Source: Bacteroidaceae bacterium
GTDB lineage: Bacteria > Bacteroidota > Bacteroidia > Bacteroidales > Bacteroidaceae
Direction: 5' to 3'
DNA length: 60,384 nt
Assembly: GCA_024398515.1 (NCBI GenBank)
Contig: JAKSIZ010000008.1
Location: 1 to 60,384, forward strand
Shown here: positions 54,801-60,384 of the stretch, piece after piece
Position numbering within the stretch: position 1 is the stretch's first letter
How the letters are laid out: each line of letters begins with the position of its first letter
Made by a program: the position numbers and the translations under genes
Notes under the pieces: model-generated
The model's input: only the letters and a program-made list of their open reading frames with translations
Told to the model about the DNA's origin: nothing
Database searches by the model: none

Positions 54801-55691
54801 ATCCTTATGTACAAGAATAGTTTGAACACCACTTTCGATGATGGCATCAATATTCTCCTCGGTTATCTCAGTCTCACGATCAAAGATGATTTCATTACGC
54901 TCGATAGAAACAACTTCACCTGTATCTTCATCAACAAAGTCTTCTGTCCAACTCTTCAAGATTTGTCCTGCAATCTTCTTGCCAATGTTCTTCTTAAGAG
55001 TAGTCTTATTGACCTTTATTTCTTCTGCCAAGTCAAATATCTGGAGGATATCCTTATCCGTATCAAAACCTATGGCACGAAGCAAAGTTGTTACTGGCAA
55101 CTTCTTCTTTCTGTCAATGTATGCATACATGACATTATTGATGTCTGTTGCAAATTCTATCCACGAGCCCTTGAATGGGATGATTCGTGCAGAGTATAGC
55201 ATTACACCATTAGCGTGGACATTTTGACCAAAGAATACACCAGGTGAACGATGCAATTGAGAAACAACAACTCGCTCAGCACCATTGATAACAAATGTTC
55301 CGTTATGAGTCATATATGGGATTGGTCCCAAGAATACATCTTGAATTACCGTGCCAAAATCCTCATGATCAGGGTCTGTGCAATAGAGTTTCAACTTAGC
55401 CTTCAAAGGCACACTATAAGTCAAACCACGTTCAAGACATTCTTCAATAGTATAACGAGGCGGATCTATATAGTAATCCAGAAACTCAAGAACGAAATTA
55501 TTACGTGTGTCTGTTATAGGGAAGTTCTCAGCGAACACCTTATACAAGCCATCATTCTTGCGTTTCTCAGGCGGAGTGTCTAACTGCAGGAAATCCTGAA
55601 ACGATTTTAATTGCACGTCAAGGAAATCAGGAAAAGGCATCTGATTCTGGACTGTTGCAAAATTTATTCTGTTATCAATGATTTTTGACAT
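51882..55691 (-). CDS. rpoB: DNA-directed RNA polymerase subunit beta
   Basis: The 1269-aa protein has the rifampicin-pocket segment [34 protein letters not shown] with the usual sensitive-type residues, [11 protein letters not shown], and [23 protein letters not shown] near the C-terminus. A strong attenuator-like hairpin precedes it in the gap after rplL. Confidence 0.98.
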   Translation of the reverse strand: MSKIIDNRINFATVQNQMPFPDFLDVQLKSFQDFLQLDTPPEKRKNDGLYKVFAENFPITDTRNNFVLEFLDYYIDPPRYTIEECLERGLTYSVPLKAKLKLYCTDPDHEDFGTVIQDVFLGPIPYMTHNGTFVINGAERVVVSQLHRSPGVFFGQNVHANGVMLYSARIIPFKGSWIEFATDINNVMYAYIDRKKKLPVTTLLRAIGFDTDKDILQIFDLAEEIKVNKTTLKKNIGKKIAGQILKSWTEDFVDEDTGEVVSIERNEIIFDRETEITEENIDAIIESGVQTILVHKDDTGASEFSIIFNTLHKDPSKSAKEAVIHIYRVLRNTDPADEASAREVIQNLFFSEKRYDLGDVGRYRINKKLKLSTDADVRVLTVEDIVEIIKYLIQLINSKATVDDIDHLSNRRVRTVGEQLANQFSIGLARMSRTIRERMNVRDNEVFSPTDLINAKTISSVINSFFGTNPLSQFMDQTNPLAEVTHKRRLSALGPGGLSRERAGFEVRDVHYTHYGRLCPIESPEGPNIGLISSLCVYAKINNLGFIETPYRKVEKAMVDLDNDHIEYLSAEQEENKIIGQGNAPLREDGSFIRTYVKCRQDADYPVVPPTQVEYMDVAPQQIASIAAALIPFLEHDDAHRALMGSNMMRQAVPLLHNESPIVGTGIEKQVCEDSRTMVTAEADGVIEYVDATTIRILYDRTEEEDFVSFEPALKEYRIQKFRRTNQNMTIDLRPICHKGQRVTKGDILTEGYATDNGELALGRNLLVAYMPWKGYNYEDAIVLNERMVREDVLTSVHVDEYSLDVRETKRGMEELTSDIPNVSEEATKDLDENGIIRIGANIVPGDILIGKISPKGESDPSPEEKLLRAIFGEKAGDVKDSSLKANPSLSGTIIDKKLFSKAIKTRASKLADKELLKKIDEEYDAKVADLKSILVDKLLVLTKGKSSQGIKDYAGAEIITKGSKFSAANLNNLEYCDVQISKWTSDAHTNELIAQLITNFLKKYKLLAAEVNRKKYAITIGDELPSGIIQMAKVYVAKKRKISVGDKLAGRHGNKGIVSKIVRQEDMPFLADGTPVDLVLNPLGVPSRMNLGQIFEAILGAAGKKMGVKFATPIFDGAHIEDLCEWTDKAGLPRLCSTRLYDGETGELFDQPATVGITYFLKLGHMVEDKMHARSIGPYSLITQQPLGGKAQFGGQRFGEMEVWALEAFGASHVLQEILTIKSDDVVGRAKAYEAIVKGDPMPTPGIPESLNVLLHELKGLGLSVTLD

Positions 55692-55752
55692 TGCTTGTTT
55701 ATTTTTTGTTATTGTTTAATGCATCTTATTCGTTACGATATCTATGCTAAGA

Positions 55753-55796
55753 CAAAAAAAAGACTAAGAATCCCCTACTTGGAGACTCTTAATCTT
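55753..55796 (-). terminator. Attenuator-like hairpin between rplL and rpoB
   Basis: On the minus strand a 16-bp stem with some G-U pairs (55796-55781 with 55775-55760) encloses a 5-nt loop and is followed by about seven U (55759-55753). It lies between rplL and rpoB, where partial termination is known in other bacteria to lower polymerase expression relative to ribosomal protein. Confidence 0.85.
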
Positions 55797-55819
55797 TCTC
55801 TATTATGAAGTAATTCTTA

Positions 55820-56197
55820 TTACTTGAGTTCTACCTTAGCACCAGCTTCTTCGATAGCCTTCTTAAGGTTTTCAGCCTCGTCCTTTGACATACCTTCCTT
55901 CAAAGTTGAAGGTGCACCGTCAACGAGATCCTTAGCTTCCTTCAGACCAAGACCGCAAGCTTCCTTAACAGCCTTTACGACCTGAAGCTTAGCTGCACCT
56001 ACTTCTGCAAGAACAACATCGAAAGATGTCTTCTCTTCAACAGCTTCAGCAGCACCAGCTGCAGGACCAGCAGCAACAGCAACAGCTGCAGCAGCAGGCT
56101 CGATTCCATACTCGTCCTTGAGGACTGTTGCCAACTCATTTACTTCTTTCACTGTCAAGTTTACCAACTCTTCAGCAATAGCTTTAATATCTGCCAT
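55820..56197 (-). CDS. rplL: 50S ribosomal protein L7/L12
   Basis: The 125-aa protein forms the ribosomal stalk. It has the N-terminal dimerisation region, an Ala/Gly-rich hinge ([18 protein letters not shown]) and the factor-binding domain [40 protein letters not shown]. It follows rplJ by 50 nt. Confidence 0.98.
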   Translation of the reverse strand: MADIKAIAEELVNLTVKEVNELATVLKDEYGIEPAAAAVAVAAGPAAGAAEAVEEKTSFDVVLAEVGAAKLQVVKAVKEACGLGLKEAKDLVDGAPSTLKEGMSKDEAENLKKAIEEAGAKVELK

Positions 56198-56247
56198 TTT
56201 ATTCTAAAAAATTTTAATTTGTTTTGAATTTACTTAATTTTGAAATT

Positions 56248-56766
56248 TTATTCAGGACGCTCACCTAAAGTCTTAAGCACACCATGAATAGTGTTTGCGC
56301 CTGACTGAAGAGAAGAAACAACGTTCTTGATTGGAGACTGCAGCAATGCCACGATGTCTGCAATAACTTCGTTCTTGCTCTTGATAGCTGCTAACGCATC
56401 GAGCTGGTCGGCTCCGACGAAAGTCATTTCCTCTGCGTATGCTGCCTTAAGTGCAGGAATTCCTTCCTTCTTATATTCCTTAAGCAACTTAGCAGGAGCA
56501 TTTGCTGTATTGCAGAACATTACAGCTGTATTGCCCTTCAAAGAACCATAAAGCTCAGAATAGTCGATGTCTGATTTCTCGAGTGCTTTCTGCAGGAGGG
56601 TATTCTTTACCATCACCAGCTTAATGTCACTCTTGAAACACTTGCGGCGGAAATCTGATGTCTTTTGAGCATTTAATCCCTCACAATTAACGAGGTAAAA
56701 ATGTGGAAATTCTTTCAGTTTCTCACCCAATTCAACGATAATAGTATCTTTTACTTCTTTTCTCAT
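56248..56766 (-). CDS. rplJ: 50S ribosomal protein L10
   Basis: The 172-aa protein anchors the L7/L12 stalk; it has FYLVNCEGLNAQKTSDFRRKC, KNTLLQKALE and a C-terminal helix for L12 dimers. It starts 20 nt after rplA and in most bacteria regulates its own operon. Confidence 0.97.
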   Translation of the reverse strand: MRKEVKDTIIVELGEKLKEFPHFYLVNCEGLNAQKTSDFRRKCFKSDIKLVMVKNTLLQKALEKSDIDYSELYGSLKGNTAVMFCNTANAPAKLLKEYKKEGIPALKAAYAEEMTFVGADQLDALAAIKSKNEVIADIVALLQSPIKNVVSSLQSGANTIHGVLKTLGERPE

Positions 56767-56786
56767 TGTTCTTAACGTTTAAAGAA

Positions 56787-57482
56787 TTAATCAACTACTG
56801 ACTTAGGGTCAACTTTTATACCCTTACTCATAGTGCTCGAAATAAAGATACTCTTGATATATGTACCTTTAGCAGCTGCAGGTTTAAGTTTGATGATTGT
56901 CTGAATAAACTCTTTTGCGTTCTCATAAATCTTATCAGGAGTAAAAGATACCTTACCGATTGATGTGTGGACAATACCACCCTTATCAACCTTAAAGTCT
57001 ATCTTACCACTCTTAACTTCCTTGACTGCTTTAGCAACATCCATAGTCACAGTACCACTCTTTGGGTTTGGCATCAAACCACGTGGACCGAGTACACGGC
57101 CTAAAGGACCGACCTTACCCATGCATGAAGGCATAGTGATGATAACATCAATGTCTGTCCAACCGCCTTTTATCTTCTCGATATACTCATCGAGACCTAC
57201 ATAGTCAGCACCTGCTTCCTTAGCAGCAGCTTCGGCATCTGGAGTACAGAGGCACAATACACGAGTAACCTTACCTGTTCCGTTCGGCAGTGTAACGACA
57301 CCGCGAACCATCTGGTTGGCCTTACGTGGATCTACGCCCAAACGTACGTCGATATCCAGAGAAGCCTCAAACTTTGTATAGGTGATTTCCTTTACAAGCT
57401 CTGCAGCTTCTTTGAGAGTATATGCCTTCCCTGCTTCAATCTTATCAGCTACTAACTTCTGATTTTTTGTCAGTTTACTCAT
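56787..57482 (-). CDS. rplA: 50S ribosomal protein L1
   Basis: The 231-aa protein has the L1 signatures [32 protein letters not shown] and [20 protein letters not shown]. It forms the mobile L1 stalk. It follows rplK by 20 nt. Confidence 0.98.
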   Translation of the reverse strand: MSKLTKNQKLVADKIEAGKAYTLKEAAELVKEITYTKFEASLDIDVRLGVDPRKANQMVRGVVTLPNGTGKVTRVLCLCTPDAEAAAKEAGADYVGLDEYIEKIKGGWTDIDVIITMPSCMGKVGPLGRVLGPRGLMPNPKSGTVTMDVAKAVKEVKSGKIDFKVDKGGIVHTSIGKVSFTPDKIYENAKEFIQTIIKLKPAAAKGTYIKSIFISSTMSKGIKVDPKSVVD

Positions 57483-57502
57483 TTCTTTAATTGAAGTTAA
57501 AA

Positions 57503-57943
57503 TTATTTACCAGGGAAGTCACCTTCTACAGTGATACCCATACTTCTCGCTGTTCCAGCTACCAGTTTCATTGCTGATTCTACAGTAAAGCAATTCAAAT
57601 CCTTCATCTTGTCCTCAGCGATAGCCTTAACCTGATCCCAAGTCACCTTGCCGACCTTTTTACGATTAGGCTGTGCTGATCCACCCTTCACCTTGGCAGC
57701 TTCAACCAACTGAACTGCTGCAGGAGGAGTCTTGATTTCAAAAGAGAATGACTTATCTGCATAATAAGTGATAACAACTGGAAGAACCTTTCCAGCCTTA
57801 TCCTGGGTACGTGCATTGAATTCCTTACAGAATCCCATAATGTTGATACCCTTAGAACCGAGGGCAGGACCTACAGGAGGAGAAGGATTAGCTGCACCAC
57901 CTTTAATCTGTAATTTGATTTGTCCAGCAACTTCTTTAGCCAT
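57503..57943 (-). CDS. rplK: 50S ribosomal protein L11
   Basis: The 146-aa protein has [18 protein letters not shown]-type N-terminal sequence and a C-terminal RNA-binding domain ending [13 protein letters not shown]. It forms part of the factor-binding centre. It follows nusG by 60 nt. Confidence 0.98.
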   Translation of the reverse strand: MAKEVAGQIKLQIKGGAANPSPPVGPALGSKGINIMGFCKEFNARTQDKAGKVLPVVITYYADKSFSFEIKTPPAAVQLVEAAKVKGGSAQPNRKKVGKVTWDQVKAIAEDKMKDLNCFTVESAMKLVAGTARSMGITVEGDFPGK

Positions 57944-58003
57944 TTCTTGATTGTATTTAAAAATTAATTATATTAAGAAATCTGTGTATCGTAACACTAC
58001 ACA

Positions 58004-58549
58004 TCATTCTTTCTCGACTTGCATAAAACCAAGTTCCAATGGAGTTTTACGTCCGAAAATCTTGACCATAACCTTAAGTTTACGCTTTTCCAAGTTTACT
58101 TCCTCTATAATACCAGAGAAATCTTTGAAAGGCCCATCGGTTACCTTGACCGTCTCGTCAACAGAATAAGGGACGTTCACTTCTTCGCCCTGAATTTCCA
58201 TTTCCTCGGCATTGCCAAGCATTTTGTTCAACTCGGATTGTCTGATAGGTGACGGATGATCCAGACCACCAAGAAAGCCTAATACATTCGGCATAAAGCG
58301 CAAAGTATGCGCTGTCTCGCCTTTAAGGTTAGCTTCTATCAAAACATAGCCAGGAAGATAATTCTTCTCAGAAACGACTCTTTTGCCATTCCTAAGAGAA
58401 GTCCTCTTTTCCTTCGGTATCAGAACTTGAGAGACATTATTTTGAAGCAAATCATTATGCCTCATCTCTGCCTCTATATATTCTTTAACCTTAGACTCCT
58501 GACCAGTAACTGCTCGAAGCACGTACCACCTGAATTTTGTATCAGCCAT
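58004..58549 (-). CDS. nusG: Transcription termination/antitermination protein NusG
   Basis: The 181-aa protein has the NGN domain (KFRWYVLRAVTGQESKVKEYIEAE) and a C-terminal KOW domain (VTDGPFKDFSGIIEEVNLEKRKLKV). It binds RNA polymerase and couples it to the ribosome or Rho. It follows secE by 7 nt. Confidence 0.97.
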   Translation of the reverse strand: MADTKFRWYVLRAVTGQESKVKEYIEAEMRHNDLLQNNVSQVLIPKEKRTSLRNGKRVVSEKNYLPGYVLIEANLKGETAHTLRFMPNVLGFLGGLDHPSPIRQSELNKMLGNAEEMEIQGEEVNVPYSVDETVKVTDGPFKDFSGIIEEVNLEKRKLKVMVKIFGRKTPLELGFMQVEKE

Positions 58550-58556
58550 CTCTCGA

Positions 58557-58748
58557 TTAGTTAGGATATACGGTACTCATCACAAGACCAAAAACCTGAT
58601 CCATAACAAACACTATGAGTGCAATGATAAGGGAAGCAGATAAAACAACCACCGCACTGTTTGTTAACTCTTTCCGAGTAGGCCAAGATGTTTTATGCAC
58701 AAGTTCGTCGTAGCAAGCTTTGCAATAATTTACAAATTTCTTAATCAT
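58557..58748 (-). CDS. secE: Preprotein translocase subunit SecE
   Basis: The 63-aa protein has a single C-terminal membrane helix (about 30-55) after the conserved cytoplasmic segment ELVHKTSWPTRKEL. It stabilises SecY. It lies 20 nt after tRNA-Trp and 7 nt before nusG. Confidence 0.97.
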   Translation of the reverse strand: MIKKFVNYCKACYDELVHKTSWPTRKELTNSAVVVLSASLIIALIVFVMDQVFGLVMSTVYPN

Positions 58749-58768
58749 ACCTTTTATTTTTTATCCTG

Positions 58769-58841
58769 CACGGGAAGAGGGGCTCGAACCCCCGACCTTC
58801 GGTTTTGGAGACCGACACTCTACCAACTAAGCTATTCCCGT
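58769..58841 (-). tRNA. tRNA-Trp (anticodon CCA)
   Basis: The minus strand folds with acceptor ACGGGAA/TTCCCGT, anticodon stem TCGGT/ACCGA with loop CTCCAAA, and T-arm GGGGG-TTCGAGC-CCCTC; discriminator base G. It lies between tuf and secE. Confidence 0.95.
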
Positions 58842-58845
58842 AAAT

Positions 58846-58882
58846 CAAGGTTCCCCGAGTTTCGGAGAACCTTGCCTTTTTA
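58846..58882. terminator. Hairpin between tuf and tRNA-Trp
   Basis: CAAGGTTC (58846-58853) pairs with GAACCTTG (58867-58874). The T-run is on the plus side (58877-58881); the minus side has only AUUUA. It may act as a processing or partial termination site between tuf and the tRNA. Confidence 0.6.
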
Positions 58883-58905
58883 TGTTTCTCCTTTATTCTT
58901 TCGAA

Positions 58906-60090
58906 TTAATCGTAGAGTTCAGTAATCTGACCAGCACCTACTGTACGACCACCTTCACGGATAGCGAAACGAAGACCGATGTTCAATGCTACTGCGTAGA
59001 TAAGTTCAACTGTGATTTCTACGTTATCACCAGGCATTACCATTTCTGTTCCTTCTGGAAGAGAGATTTCACCTGTACAGTCCATTGTACGGAGATAGAA
59101 CTGAGGGCGATACTTGTTTCCGAATGGAGTGTGACGACCACCTTCTTCTTTCTTCAATACATAGATAGATGCCTTGAACTTCTTGTGAGGCTTGATTGTT
59201 CCTGGGTGAGTGATTACCATACCACGCTTAACCTCATTCTTGTCAATACCACGGAGGAGAAGACCTACGTTATCACCTGCCTGACCTTCGTCAAGGAGCT
59301 TACGGAACATTTCAACACCTGTTACAACAGACTTCTTGTCTTCACCAAGACCGAGGAGCTGTACATCATCACCAACATGGATAACACCTGTTTCGATACG
59401 ACCTGTAGCAACTGTACCACGACCTGTGATTGAGAATACGTCTTCAACTGGCATAAGGAATGGCTTATCTGTATCACGTGGAGGAAGTGGAATCCATGTG
59501 TCAACAGCGTCCATAAGTTCCATAACCTTATCTTCCCATTCAGCTACACCATTGAGTGCACCAAGTGCAGAACCACGAATGATAGGAGTTTCGTCACCGC
59601 TGAATTCATAGAAGTCGAGAAGCTCACGCATTTCCATTTCAACGAGTTCGAGCATTTCTGCATCGTCAACCATATCACACTTGTTCAAGAAAACAACCAA
59701 CTTAGGAACGTTTACCTGACGAGCGAGAAGGATGTGCTCACGAGTCTGAGGCATAGGACCATCAGTTGCAGCTACAACGATGATAGCACCGTCCATCTGA
59801 GCAGCACCTGTTACCATGTTCTTTACATAGTCAGCGTGTCCCGGGCAGTCAACGTGTGCATAGTGACGGTTAGCTGTTTCGTACTCAACGTGAGCAGTGT
59901 TGATAGTGATACCGCGTTCCTTTTCTTCTGGAGCGTTATCAATCTGATCGAATGACTTTACTTCTGAAAGACCCTTCTTTGCCAATACTGTTGTGATAGC
60001 TGCAGTAAGGGTAGTCTTACCGTGGTCAACGTGACCAATTGTACCAATGTTTACGTGCGGTTTGGTACGTTCGAATTTCTCTTTTGCCAT
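58906..60090 (-). CDS. tuf: Elongation factor Tu
   Basis: The 394-aa GTPase delivers aminoacyl-tRNA to the ribosome. It has the P-loop GHVDHGKTT (residues 19-27), switch region [24 protein letters not shown] and NKCDM, then beta-barrel domains 2 and 3. It lies after three tRNA genes and before tRNA-Trp, the usual arrangement in this operon. Confidence 0.99.
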   Translation of the reverse strand: MAKEKFERTKPHVNIGTIGHVDHGKTTLTAAITTVLAKKGLSEVKSFDQIDNAPEEKERGITINTAHVEYETANRHYAHVDCPGHADYVKNMVTGAAQMDGAIIVVAATDGPMPQTREHILLARQVNVPKLVVFLNKCDMVDDAEMLELVEMEMRELLDFYEFSGDETPIIRGSALGALNGVAEWEDKVMELMDAVDTWIPLPPRDTDKPFLMPVEDVFSITGRGTVATGRIETGVIHVGDDVQLLGLGEDKKSVVTGVEMFRKLLDEGQAGDNVGLLLRGIDKNEVKRGMVITHPGTIKPHKKFKASIYVLKKEEGGRHTPFGNKYRPQFYLRTMDCTGEISLPEGTEMVMPGDNVEITVELIYAVALNIGLRFAIREGGRTVGAGQITELYD

Positions 60091-60155
60091 AGTTTTACTT
60101 TAATTATAAATTAGAATTATGATATTTCGTTAATAAATATATTCCCAGTTAATAG

Positions 60156-60227
<72 letters not shown>

Positions 60228-60232
60228 AAGAG

Positions 60233-60305
60233 AGCGGAAAACGGGGCTCAAACCCGCGACCCCCAGCTTGGAAGGCTAGTGCTCTATCAACTGAGCTATT
60301 TCCGC
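60233..60305 (-). tRNA. tRNA-Gly (anticodon TCC)
   Basis: Acceptor GCGGAAA/TTTCCGC, anticodon loop CTTCCAA (TCC), T-arm CGGGG-like with TTTGAGC. Five bases separate it from tRNA-Thr, so the two are cotranscribed. Confidence 0.95.
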
Positions 60306-60322
60306 AAAATCACTGTGAGAGG

Positions 60323-60384
60323 TGGGTGGTGATGGATTCGAACCACCGTAGGCGTGCGCCAGCAGATTTACAGTCTGCCCCATT
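60323..60384 (-). tRNA. tRNA-Tyr (anticodon GTA), partial
   Basis: The 3' part of a class II tRNA is present: anticodon stem-loop CAGACTGTAAATCTG (GTA), a long variable arm, T-arm GGTGG-TTCGAAT-CCATC and 3' acceptor strand ACCACCC. The 5' acceptor strand and D-arm lie beyond the right edge. Confidence 0.92.

Overview
This window is a chromosomal segment of a Bacteroidales bacterium, most likely a member of the Prevotellaceae. The evidence is a SusC/SusD pair, a BspA-like leucine-rich-repeat protein, a SecD-SecF fusion, a PorT-family protein of the type IX secretion system, and many promoters with the Bacteroidetes sigma pattern (TTTG or TTG, about 19-20 nt, then TAnnTTTG). No phage, insertion sequence, integrase or CRISPR array is visible. 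Most genes are core or ordinary accessory genes; the unusual content is in the intergenic DNA, in small repeats lying inside genes, and in two small genes.

Layout. 1-3.4 kb: terminator, a 54-aa protein, a BspA-like surface protein, then about 870 bp without a protein gene that holds a candidate structured RNA with its own promoter and a triple-repeat element. 3.4-9.3 kb: polA (proofreading domain apparently degraded), tRNA-Arg and secDF. 9.6-15.5 kb: membrane endonuclease/phosphatase, rhomboid protease, an AraC regulator, exonuclease III, and a PAP2 phosphatase next to an NAD-dependent epimerase. 15.7-24.5 kb: a membrane-spanning propeller-AraC regulator, dusB, a DUF486 protein, a DUF4254 and glycosyltransferase-9 pair, a GH105 hydrolase and an AGCS transporter. 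25.1-30 kb: ompH, murI, vanZ-like, SIMPL and priA. 30-34 kb: a second small protein behind a second secreted protein, then rplS. 34-46.8 kb (minus strand): a polysaccharide-utilisation region with porT, GH2, a Sel1 lipoprotein, a DUF4957/DUF5123 lipoprotein, SusC, SusD and a secreted nuclease. 46.9-60.4 kb: a ferredoxin, a DUF3467 gene, and the rpoC-rpoB-rplL-rplJ-rplA-rplK-nusG-secE-tRNA-Trp-tuf cluster, followed by tRNA-Thr, tRNA-Gly and a partial tRNA-Tyr.

Most interesting signals. (1) A family of intergenic elements, each made of three copies of a short motif (palindromic in five of six loci) at an exact 22- or 23-bp period, usually beside a flank related to GTTAAGCG. Six loci occur in 60 kb; the repeated core differs between subfamilies while the architecture is kept. 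(2) Small palindromic repeats sitting in frame inside coding genes (priA twice, GH105 and the BspA-like gene), with intergenic relatives of the priA and GH105 elements in the same window; they add 11-26 residues without breaking the frame. (3) Two copies of a module in which a secreted protein with a type IX-like C-terminus is followed, 15 nt later, by a 51-54 residue protein beginning M(K/R)K-x(0,1)-Y-x-x-P and ending Gly-Trp, then a terminator. (4) A roughly 285-nt structured RNA candidate upstream of the BspA-like gene.

All product calls rest on reading the translated sequence; no database search was run. Family names are from recognition and functions beyond the family level are marked as inference.
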